The position numbers were made by a program, and so were the translations under genes. From assembly GCA_914767715.1 (NCBI GenBank), contig OU612068.1, positions 16,430,001-16,494,000 on the forward strand: a stretch of DNA of 64,000 nt. Reading direction: 5' to 3'. Origin of the DNA: Membranipora membranacea (Eukaryota > Bryozoa > Gymnolaemata > Cheilostomatida > Membraniporidae). Below are positions 10,815 through 21,888 of the stretch, piece by piece. The notes under the pieces were generated by a model. That model searched no databases. It was not told where the DNA came from and saw only the letters and a list, made by a program, of their open reading frames with translations. The first letter of the stretch is position 1; every line of letters starts with the position of its first letter.

Positions 10815-10992
10815 GGCCCAAACTACATTTGGTCAGTGAATGGACATGAGTATCTCGCTCAACCTTATGGTCTCTATATATATGGCATCATCGACACGTT
10901 TACTCGCAAAATAATGGCCATCACAGTACTGCAGGACAAGAAGATGGAAACAGTAGCAAAGTGGATGGTAACTGTTCTGTCTCACTATAATT
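10815..10992 (+). pseudogene. Integrase-core-like exon (first catalytic block)
   Basis: An open segment lies between acceptor TTTATAG and donor GTGAGT. It begins GPNYIWSVNGHEYL and continues through YGLYIYGIIDTFTRKIMAI. This matches the pattern of integrase-core (rve-type) proteins found in many invertebrates and fungi, GPN-x-x-W-x-x-D-G followed by YG-x-x-I-x-x-x-ID-x-x-SR. The first catalytic Asp is expected where this sequence has Asn (SVNG), so the copy looks inactive. A second block at about 11440 may belong to it. No complete gene model could be built. The family assignment is from pattern recognition only. Confidence 0.5.
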
Positions 10993-11439
10993 GTGAGTGA
11001 TTGCAAATAAACTTCAACGGCACAAGCCACCGCATTTGTGTCTCAAACATCAAAATAGATTGATCATTATTACTTGTTGTGCAAGCTCTCATTTGATCAA
11101 TCCCTGGGTGAGGCTTTACCAAAAAAAAGTATATATCACACCAAAGTTCATAGTGCAGGGAAAGAAATACCCTTATTTTGCTTAGATCATTTCTGCAGAG
11201 CGGTGCATAACCTCATTTTCTATGTATACTCACTTTAGGTCGGCGAAATCATTTTATTTACTGCTTGACACCAAAGCAAATATTTCTTGAGTACAAACTT
11301 GTGATGGATATGAAGACAGGCGTGCCATGATATTTTATCTGCATAATTTTATGATCAAACTGGGCAATTACAATGCTTTTTCAACTAAATTTTACCCTAT
11401 TTTGTCAAAAAGTCGACCATACGCATTCTTCATCATGTT

Positions 11440-11575
11440 TTTTGGTGTCTTAGAGATGCCGAGAAAAATGATGATAGATAAAGGGAGAGAGTGGAATTTG
11501 TCGAAGGATAAGCTGAATACCATCCGCTGCTCCCCATTATCTCAAAGACTTGACCGACATGTGCATTGTGACACG
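11440..11575 (+). pseudogene. Integrase-core-like fragment (second catalytic block)
   Basis: The frame reads GVLEMPRKMMIDKGREWNL, resembling the second-Asp block (G-x-P-x-x-x-x-x-D-x-G-x-E) of the same integrase-core family. The Asp is kept. The frame from the preceding exon does not join cleanly: the phase-1 end at 10992 plus the nearest AG would create a stop. I therefore treat it as part of a decayed copy. The third catalytic Glu was not located. Confidence 0.4.
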
Positions 11576-11579
11576 TAAG

Positions 11580-12247
11580 ACTATTGCAGACATTACAGAC
11601 CGGCAGAAACAACAATCAACATTCATCATTCCAGTAGTTATCCTGTCCATGTACAGATATAGGTGTTATGTATTGACATCTAGTAAATAAAAACAACTTA
11701 ATAAGAGGTCTGCCAAAATATCCTACCTGCTTGGTTCGGACTCTGCTGTTATATGCTTTAACTATAAACATAATGTGCATCAGCTGGAACTTGCGCGTTT
11801 CAATTTGTGATAACATTCCTTTTTTTATAAATATACACACTAAAGAATGAATAAATTTCTACTCTATGTAAACCGATTGAGCTAGTTATCGTTTCTGTCC
11901 AAATAAGCGCTGGAGCTGTTCTATGTACTACTTAGTCATATCAAGTATCTATAGTTTATCAATTCCTTCTCCTTAGCATAGCCTCTTTGGTAGTCAATGT
12001 GACTTCCACCTAACATTGTCCAATTCACACAAATGTCAAGCGGTCGGTCTCTATCTTCACTAACCATTTCCATCAAAAACCTGTAGACAGTTGGAGTGAT
12101 CTGCTCCCAACAAAAGAGTAGATAACAACACAATATGTAAATCTGTTAAGTTTACTATGTACATTTTATTGACTGGTAACGTGCAGTATGTATAATAGGG
12201 AGTTTTAAGGAAATCGTTAATGGCATATCAACGGAACATAAACGGTT
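11580..12247. other. Intergenic, no gene seen
   Basis: AT-rich sequence downstream of the katanin-like gene on the minus strand. No supported feature. Confidence 0.5.
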
Positions 12248-15249
<3,002 letters not shown>

Positions 15250-16049
15250 CTTAAAATTAGAAAGTTGAGAGTCTATCATTTTCAAGCTTTGCTTTTAGAA
15301 ACAATTTATCTGACACTAAATGTAATTAAAAATCGAATTTTGACATTTGAGAAGCTTTTTGATGCAGTTGACGCACCTGTCAGTATCATCTCTCACAACA
15401 AACAAGATAACACTATCGTATAATATGACCATCGAGTGACACCCAGTTCATCTTTCAAAAACAGGTAATAATTTCAGTAATTATTGCTTATTTGAAGAGC
15501 ATTGCGGGTCAGACGTGTTACCACTTTATACCGTAATGCAGTGTGGACAAATATTAATCGCAATCAAAATCTGTTGGGACTGAAGACCAACCAAGGAGTG
15601 AGAGACTCTAACTCCTTAGTGTATGCGTTTCAATAGAGAGAAAGGTATTGTTTGTAAGCACTCACCGGGGCTTTCCCTGGCATCTCTAGACTAGAGAGAA
15701 ATTTCTTAAAAGACCACTCAATTGAGAAGCTTTACATTAAGTGAGCAGATACACCAACATGTAGTTTACACATTGCTCAATGATTTTCCCTGCAATAAAT
15801 AAACAATATCCGTTCAAGTTGAAAACCCTATACTTGAATGGAAAAAGAAATGGAATTGTTTAGATTGTAAATGGAAATGAAACAGACTGACCAGCATTGA
15901 AAAATAAAACAATGCGACCAAGAATGGGAAGCTTTGAGTGAGTATGTCCATATGATTGTCTATAATCCTTGAGTTAATTTTTGGCTACTCAAATTAAAGT
16001 AGTTTAATCTCTGCAGAGTGAAAATCAAAGTGAGTCTGAGTTAGATCTA
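15250..16049. other. Katanin-element interval, no further gene seen
   Basis: AT-rich sequence between the first recognised katanin exon and the GC-richer end of the retrotransposon. It holds the candidate microexon and an imperfect hairpin at 15593-15617 (AAGGAGTGAG ... CTAACTCCTT) resembling a perfect one at 41345-41379. Confidence 0.5.
15666..15690 (-). CDS. Candidate 25-nt upstream exon of the katanin-like gene
   Basis: A short open segment sits between CTCTCTAG and a perfect GTGAGT donor. It reads LEMPGKAP in the frame that would join phase 0 to the exon at 15249. Microexons in the linker region of katanin genes are plausible, but nothing else supports this one. Confidence 0.3.
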
Positions 16050-16515
16050 AGGTTTTACAAACATAGGATTAAAAGCTTGGCCCTCGCATAAAAGGCAGGC
16101 AGAGCGAGACAGGAAAACACAGTCAGCCCACTGGCTGTAGCGCAAACAAGTCATCTCTCTGACTTGTGTATGAGTTGTACTATGCTCAATGTGGTGAATT
16201 TGAGTAGCGAACGAGTGGCACGAGGGGCGGGTGCCTTGACGATAGCGACTTTGCGCCGATGAGTTGATGGAAAGCAAACCTCCCTGCACTGGTTTGGCTT
16301 AGAGTATAAGCATGAGAGTGATGGGGCGAACATTGTTGCACTGAAACAATGAAGAGTTGGCAGCCTCCCTGGTTGCGCAACAGCGTAAACACACCAATTA
16401 TGTCAAACCACCGAAACTGACAAAATGCACTGAGGGATCGATGAGATTGATTGAGATGCTCAGCAACACACAGGGGTGGCTTCATGCTGCTGGGGCCGGC
16501 CATGAGGAGGTTGTA

Positions 16516-19050
16516 CTAGAGAAGGCCTCGAAACAGCGTTTGACTCATGGTTTCTAGCTGAAGACCTGTGTGTTGTGCAGTGGTACGCGCACCACTGTAT
16601 GTTGTATCTCTGTTGACAGGATATTTAATCCCGACACGCTCTTTGGTAAGAGTAGCCATCTTCTCGTCTATGCTGGCTAATGTCCGAACATGGTCACCTT
16701 TGAGCTTGTTCAAAAAGGCTAGTTCCCGGTCTATGTACTTGAGTTTGAGTTGTTGCTCCTGGTAAGAGACTCTGTAAGGTTGAGTTTCTGTAGCTGGTTT
16801 GGGTGGTCTGTTAGACTTGTAGTAAGTGGTGCTGGTGCTGGTTTCTGGTTTCCTTGGTGTTCCTCTGATAGGAGATATAGGTTTGGAGATGGTGGGTAGC
16901 TTTAGATCTGCGTACCTTAGGTCTATATCCACAGGTGGGGATAGCGGTCTTCTCCGACCTCTTGAGGTGGACTGTCGGTGGTGTGTAGCACTTGAGTAAG
17001 GGAGAGGAGGACAGTTTTTCTGGATCTGGATGTTGTCTCTAGCTGCGTGCCAGCTTTCTCGGTCGATTTTAGTTCCATAGCTCTTGGTGTGGTGAGCTTT
17101 TTCGTTGTGGTGGTATATTCCTGTGGCTGAGCTAGATAGGACTCCGCATGTATTACAGGCGTGGACTATGTAGTGGGCCCAGGCGTGTAAACGAATCTGC
17201 TCCTTTGATTTCTCCTTGGTGTTCATTCCACATAGCCGACATTGGTTGGTTTGTTTTATCGACTTCAGTAGCTCCTTCTGTCTACCGATCGTGAACTCCG
17301 AGACATAGATATCTCTTCTAGGTTGCTGCACTTTTGAGGGTGCTTTCTTGATAGGAGCTGATGGTCTACTGATACTTTCTGGTTCCTGGTTAGCCTCAGT
17401 AATGGTCTCCTGACCAGTGGTGGTTTCCTGATCTATGTCCAGTGAGCAATCCTGATTCCTGGTTTGGATGACAGGAATAGTTTCCTGGTCAGAGTCAGAG
17501 GAATCTGAAGAGCTGTCCGAGAGAGATGAGTATTTTGAAGGTCGCATGTTGTTGTTGTTGTGTTTAGGTAATGTCTGGTCATTATCACCTTTGCATGCTC
17601 TATTTATGCTACCTGTTACGTAATAAGTGGGAGGAGTTTTAATTGCATAACTGCTCCTCCCCCACTTAACAGATTTCTTGTGCCTAGAGAGGCATGGCCA
17701 TTCTTCCTCGTCCAATGGCGTTAGAGTATCCTCCTGAGCTGGTTCCTGATTGGATATCTGATATACCACGAAATCTTTAAACTTTTCCGGAAGTTTCCGG
17801 GTTCGTTTGAGATTGTCCGTTTCCGTGTTTGGTATATTATTATTTCCAGTACTGGCAATTTCTTGCTCTGAAACAATAACATCCGGTTCTTCTAGTGATT
17901 CCTGTTTCACTTCCTTAGGCGTGACAGTGACTCCACTTTCTGAGTTTTCCATTGGTTTTCTGTAGATTATTTCCATCATTTCTTGAAGTTTGTCCGGTGA
18001 GTATGGAGTTTCTTCTTCTGTTTTTGGTCCTTTTCCACAATTTTCCCTTGGGTAGCCAGTCCTGGTAGGTTGCTTGAGGGTTTCTGGTATTCTAGGAGCT
18101 TGTCCCCATGACTGAGTGGCTGAGACGTATAGTTTTAGCCGACTTTCATGTTCCAGAGCTCTCCTATCATGCAATTCAATCAAGTAGGTGTGATTAGAAT
18201 TTGCCTCCAGGATTTTGTATGGTCCAATCCACTTTGGTTGAAGCTTAGCCGTTGTATTCTTCTTATGTCTCTTGTTTTTCAGCCAGACCTGGTCTCCTAC
18301 TTCAAAAGCTGGAGGTTGTTGGTGGTCTGCTAATCTGATATTAGCTTGTTTCTCCCGAAGTGTATCATATGCCTCTGTCATCCTATTATGGATCAACACT
18401 GCATATTCCTCTCGGCTGATACTAGTTTCCTCCACTCCTGAGACCAGTGTATCTGGTAAGGTAAGTTCCCTTCCAAACATGAGGTAGTTTGGGGTTTCTC
18501 CTGTCAGACTGTGTGGCATTCCCCTTATTGATCTAGTCAAGTAGGGTAGTACCAGATCCCAGTCTGTGTCATCTCTGTTCAAGAGGGCAGCTCTGAGGGC
18601 ATTTCCAAGATCCTTATTGCCTCGTTCCACAACTCCATTACCTTGCGGGTGGTAAGGAGTTGTCTTACTTTTGTCTACTTTCCAAAGTTGACATAGTTCT
18701 TTGAGGAGTTGTCCCTCAAACTGCGCTCCTCTATCCGTGTGAATCCTTTCCGGCAGTCCAAAGTAGTTAAATACTTGTCTCTCTAAAGTTTCCACTATGG
18801 TGATTGCTGTACCATCTGGGATGGCTATAGCATCTTTCCATCTGGTGAAATGGTCCGAGATAACTAGTATCATTGAGTTTCCACGAGGTGTTTGCTGTAG
18901 TGGTCCAACTAGGTCTAGACTTACCACCTGCCATGGTCTGCCTGCAAATAGTCTTTGTTGAGATTGAACTTGTGTATCTCTACTATGTTTTGCAGATTGA
19001 CAGATCTCACAGGAGTTTACAGCCCGGCGGAAAATAGCCGATCTTTTATT
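16516..19050 (-). CDS. Ty3/gypsy integrase with zinc-finger and coiled-coil extension (pol remnant)
   Basis: From the deletion junction (about 19015-19050) the frame runs open to the stop at 16516-16518. Numbering from the ATG at 18927, the catalytic triad is D5, D65 and E101 (D,D-35-E). A GPY/F module lies at 233-240 (WIGPYKIL). The upstream CEICQSAK is the second half of the HHCC zinc site; the His pair is deleted. After about residue 290 comes a disordered, acidic/Ser-rich stretch with RTRKLPEKFKDFVVY at about 375-389. It is followed by two C2H2-like motifs (C563, C566, H581, H585; C591, C594, H606, H612) and a predicted coiled coil at about 720-765. Integrase inserts element cDNA into chromosomes. 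The extension is unusual and could be a targeting or protein-binding domain. The frame is intact apart from the upstream deletion. Confidence 0.85.
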   Translation of the reverse strand, partial: NKRSAIFRRAVNSCEICQSAKHSRDTQVQSQQRLFAGRPWQVVSLDLVGPLQQTPRGNSMILVISDHFTRWKDAIAIPDGTAITIVETLERQVFNYFGLPERIHTDRGAQFEGQLLKELCQLWKVDKSKTTPYHPQGNGVVERGNKDLGNALRAALLNRDDTDWDLVLPYLTRSIRGMPHSLTGETPNYLMFGRELTLPDTLVSGVEETSISREEYAVLIHNRMTEAYDTLREKQANIRLADHQQPPAFEVGDQVWLKNKRHKKNTTAKLQPKWIGPYKILEANSNHTYLIELHDRRALEHESRLKLYVSATQSWGQAPRIPETLKQPTRTGYPRENCGKGPKTEEETPYSPDKLQEMMEIIYRKPMENSESGVTVTPKEVKQESLEEPDVIVSEQEIASTGNNNIPNTETDNLKRTRKLPEKFKDFVVYQISNQEPAQEDTLTPLDEEEWPCLSRHKKSVKWGRSSYAIKTPPTYYVTGSINRACKGDNDQTLPKHNNNNMRPSKYSSLSDSSSDSSDSDQETIPVIQTRNQDCSLDIDQETTTGQETITEANQEPESISRPSAPIKKAPSKVQQPRRDIYVSEFTIGRQKELLKSIKQTNQCRLCGMNTKEKSKEQIRLHAWAHYIVHACNTCGVLSSSATGIYHHNEKAHHTKSYGTKIDRESWHAARDNIQIQKNCPPLPYSSATHHRQSTSRGRRRPLSPPVDIDLRYADLKLPTISKPISPIRGTPRKPETSTSTTYYKSNRPPKPATETQPYRVSYQEQQLKLKYIDRELAFLNKLKGDHVRTLASIDEKMATLTKERVGIKYPVNRDTTYSGARTTAQHTGLQLETMSQTLFRGLL

Positions 19051-19295
19051 CGAGAAGGTAGTTGAGAATAGGATGACCAGGATAACACGTTGTCGCTGGC
19101 GCCTGAATCCAGGAGAAATTTTGCTGATCGTCCCCCTTCAAGCTTGCCTGGTATATACAGACAGTTACCATGTGCCAAACTTCTGGTTTCCATAACTTCT
19201 GGAATAATTTGTTGTCTAGGCTGTTTTCTGGTTCGGGTGGCTTCCTGTCCCTTACCGTGTCCAGTAGAACCAGTTACTGGGACGGGTTCGACCCG
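19017..19295 (-). CDS. Ty3/gypsy protease fragment in the -1 frame
   Basis: In the -1 frame relative to gag, reading is open from the frameshift site to TAA at 19019-19017. It includes the retropepsin active-site motif LLDSGASDNVLS (Asp codon 19109-19107) and a following YSQLPSRIKDRL segment. The flap and second half of protease are absent. The sequence passes directly into integrase in another frame, marking the internal deletion. An aspartic protease needs two such subunits with complete folds, so this fragment should be inactive. Confidence 0.75.
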   Translation of the reverse strand, partial: RVEPVPVTGSTGHGKGQEATRTRKQPRQQIIPEVMETRSLAHGNCLYIPGKLEGGRSAKFLLDSGASDNVLSWSSYSQLPSRIKDRLFSAGL

Positions 19296-20356
19296 TTTCC
19301 CGGCATACCAGTTGGGACTTGAGTATTTTGTGTTTGAGCTGCAGGGTTCCGTGTGGTAGGCTGACTAGATTGAGCATTGCTGATTCCCTGACTTTTGTCA
19401 GGGTATGGGCACTCTGCTCTCCAGTGTTCTCCCCCACAATTCCAGCAGGCACCTGGAGGTTTACCTTGACCTTTCTTGAAGTTTCTCTTATTGTTCTTAT
19501 TGTTGACATTCTGACCTGAATTGTTTGTTTTATCAGTGTCAGTTTTGGTTGCCAACTGTAGTAATATTTGATTCTGAGTTTCCATCATGGCTGTGATAGT
19601 ATTCATCAGAGTTTGTATATCACTGTTATCTTTTCTTATTGCGGTAGCTGCTGGTCCAGTTTGAGAGCTCTCCTCGGTGTTCATTGCATGTACTGAAGCC
19701 TTAGCTTCATATTGCATGAAGTCTTCAGCTACTCTGATTGCTTCAGGTATGTTATCATGTGCAATAGTGAGCATGTGCTGTTGTAATCGGGGATTGTTTA
19801 GTCCCTTACTGAATTTCTCTAGTGCTGTCCGTTGGATAAACTCCCTGTTTTGACCTGGGTAGGCGATATCCATAAGTTTCATTATCTCATCTCCGTATTC
19901 ATGGAGATTTTGTTTGTGTGAACGTTTCAGGTCATCAAGCTTATCTCTGGCTTGTTTGTCTGTGATACCAAACCGAGATCTTAAATTCCTATAAATGTCT
20001 TCGGTGGTTTGTCCTCTGCCACAGTCCGTGGCTTTACCAGAGAGGCTGGAGCGTAGATGAAGTGTTGTCTCACGTTCACCCCAGCGGCTGACTGCTGCTA
20101 TATCTGTGAATTGGTTCACAAATAATTCAACGTCAGTGTCGCCATTAAATACTGGGGGTTTTATTTTAGGTCTTTCTTGACGCCCTCTTATTAACTGTTC
20201 CATTAAAGCTTCCATATTTACTGGGTAAGCTTCCTGGTTTTGACGTTGCTGATCTTGTGGGAGGTCCCTTAGCACTGGAGAAGCGTCTCTGCCTATTTCG
20301 TTGTTAAGCTCCTCGAGTTCTCTATCTCTATTAGCTCGTCTTCTAGCTCTTGACAT
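19274..20356 (-). CDS. Ty3/gypsy gag polyprotein
   Basis: Complete 360-aa ORF starting 27 nt after the primer site. It has a basic N-terminus (MSRARRRANR) and a capsid-like helical region at about 60-215 (PPVFNGDTDVELFVNQF and similar, typical of Ty3/gypsy gag). Next comes a linker and a zinc knuckle with C304, C307, H311 and C316. The C-X2-C-X3-H-X4-C spacing is one residue shorter than the usual CCHC box. Gag assembles virus-like particles and binds element RNA. The ORF looks intact, so this copy could still supply capsid. A frameshift site sits seven codons before its stop. Confidence 0.85.
   Translation of the reverse strand: MSRARRRANRDRELEELNNEIGRDASPVLRDLPQDQQRQNQEAYPVNMEALMEQLIRGRQERPKIKPPVFNGDTDVELFVNQFTDIAAVSRWGERETTLHLRSSLSGKATDCGRGQTTEDIYRNLRSRFGITDKQARDKLDDLKRSHKQNLHEYGDEIMKLMDIAYPGQNREFIQRTALEKFSKGLNNPRLQQHMLTIAHDNIPEAIRVAEDFMQYEAKASVHAMNTEESSQTGPAATAIRKDNSDIQTLMNTITAMMETQNQILLQLATKTDTDKTNNSGQNVNNKNNKRNFKKGQGKPPGACWNCGGEHWRAECPYPDKSQGISNAQSSQPTTRNPAAQTQNTQVPTGMPGNGSNPSQ
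19282..19301 (-). promoter_or_regulatory. -1 ribosomal frameshift site (GGGAAAC) with adjoining hairpin
   Basis: The heptamer at 19301-19295 reads G GGA AAC in the gag frame, the canonical X-XXY-YYZ slip pattern. Directly after and overlapping it by two bases is a perfect 6-bp hairpin (ACGGGT-CGA-ACCCGT, 19296-19282). A second small palindrome (CCAGT-A-ACTGG) spans the gag stop. A -1 slip here leads straight into the protease frame. Confidence 0.75.
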
Positions 20357-20382
20357 AGTATTGTTTCTAACCAGTCAACTTG

Positions 20383-20400
20383 ATCCCGCCGCTGCCACCA
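20383..20400 (-). other. Primer binding site (tRNA-Leu type)
   Basis: The minus strand reads TGGTGGCAGCGGCGGGAT right after the LTR with a four-base spacer (ATAT). From memory of animal tRNA-Leu (AAG family) 3' ends, this is complementary to the CCA end and acceptor/T stem with one mismatch. Confidence 0.65.
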
Positions 20401-20404
20401 ATAT

Positions 20405-21155
20405 TGTAATCGCACAAACTGACTTGAGTAAAGACTGAATAGGCGGAAGTGTGAGTTATCTGACCGGTGCGTCGAGAGAGGATAACTCCTATTCCTGGTC
20501 TAACTTAGCCAAATGCTGATTAATATATATAAAGATTTTGAGGGTTCTGTTGACTGGGATTAACATGTGCCTGCGTTCTAGAGTAAGACTGCAGAGCTGG
20601 TTATTGACTTAATACACAACTGGTGCGTGAGATGACTTGTGTGAGACTGATTGAAACATGTGCATATGGAGAGTCGTCACTACGACTTGTGCTTTGTTTA
20701 TCCTAATTGAACTTGTGCCGTATTAATTCTGCGTAGCTAGCGCATAGGAATTAATAGTAGAGTAAAGTGTGAGAGTTGTATTGAGTTTGTATTGAGCTGT
20801 ATTGAGTTTGTATTGAGTTGTATTGTAGTTGTATTGAGTTGTATTGTAGTTGTATTGAGTTGTATTGAGTTTGTATTGAGTTCGAATTGAGAATAAGAAC
20901 TGGCATAAAAGTGCTGTGCACGGGCTTTTATGCCCTTAATGATAACATATAAAAAACATAGAAGTTGGAGCGAATAGCCAATGGACATGGGCGTAAATCC
21001 GCATGACGCTGAAGTAACCCTCCACGTAATGAAAAGTGGGAGGGCCTTAAAGTATTGCTACACGACAAAAACAGTAACACATGTATTAATGGCTTGATGA
21101 AATCTATGATGCTTGTATAATAAAAGCGTGTTTAGGGAGGGAGGCGTTTATGACA
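20405..21155 (-). repeat. Long terminal repeat (5' LTR of the minus-strand element), 751 bp
   Basis: On the minus strand it begins TGTCATAAACG and ends CGATTACA, so it has TG...CA termini, followed by the primer site. The outer edge coincides with the start of G2/G3 homology. It contains a minisatellite at 20776-20891. No partner LTR exists in this window. Confidence 0.75.
20776..20891 (+). repeat. Minisatellite inside the LTR (about 11 copies of TTGTATTGAG)
   Basis: Eleven units of 10-11 bp with variants TTTGTATTGAG, TTGTATTGTAG and a last TTCGAATTGAG. Confidence 0.9.
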
Positions 21156-21888
21156 CTGTAACCATTACACATATCGTTACAATGACATAAGACACCCAAC
21201 ACTACTGTTAAGAAGTCTGCTACCAAGAGTCTCTCAAATATCGCAATAAAGCCAACATGTAACTTACAGATGTGACTAAAATTGCGTCTGTATCGATGAC
21301 TAACCCATCAGGTATTGTTATGCCTCACCCTTGTGTCGCTGGCCACAGATGCAAGATCATGCGCTCTGCATATGACACAGCCTGGATTAATCGGTTGGTC
21401 TGCATCACATTTTTTGGTCTTGGTTGCTTTTCAATGCCATCTCCCGATACCTGGCCTTGATGCTGTATAACTCACCTTGATGATCGGTCTCTTACTTGCC
21501 AAGCTGCCCTATTCCTATTCATGGTGTTATCACAGTTGAGTAAAGCTTTAGGTCACTGTTTGTTTCATGAGTAACGTTCACTTCTCTGCCTCATGGTCAC
21601 AGGTCTAGTTTGAGGTCGAGGTCATGATGGTTCTGTCTGGCTTTGTTTTCAAACGCCCCATTACTCTACAACTCTATATTCAGCTGGAACGGCATTCCAA
21701 TGTTCCTTATCCTTGGAACGTTTCATGACAATTTTCATAACCGGGATTTAAAAAAAAAAGACTGATCAGGAGCAATTCTCCTTTGTGTCAGGTTGCCATT
21801 TCAGTATTTCACCTGTATATTGCTGCTATTTCTTTGGTCAGCACCGACTTTATCATACTGCTGTATGAATTATGACTCAACTTACATT
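21156..21888 (+). repeat. Left flank of G2
   Basis: Aligns to about 59291-60076 of G3 with small indels. For example, about 45 bp at 59635-59680 is absent here. Ends at CTTACATT, where the first array unit starts. No gene seen. Confidence 0.8.

Larger units (their letters stand above)
16050..21155 (-). mobile_element. Ty3/gypsy LTR retrotransposon, internally deleted, one LTR
   Basis: Minus-strand order: LTR (21155-20405), primer site, gag, frameshift site, protease start, then integrase with a long extension. Reverse transcriptase, RNase H, most of protease and the zinc-binding half of integrase are missing between about 19060 and 19015. No second LTR resembling 20405-21155 occurs at the low-coordinate end, so the 16050 boundary is only a composition change. 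The element is clearly GC-richer than its flanks. The LTR edge at 21155/21156 is exactly where homology between G2 and G3 begins, so the element once landed in the G flank. Its other end was then lost with the flank. It is non-autonomous. Confidence 0.85.

Noticed and set aside
16186-16503. Additional retroelement ORF of 105 aa after integrase
   Set aside because: No motif, overlaps other ORFs in other frames; more likely the element's 3' untranslated part.
20737-20988. Repetitive Asn/Thr/Gln-rich protein on the minus strand
   Set aside because: It is a translation of the LTR minisatellite.
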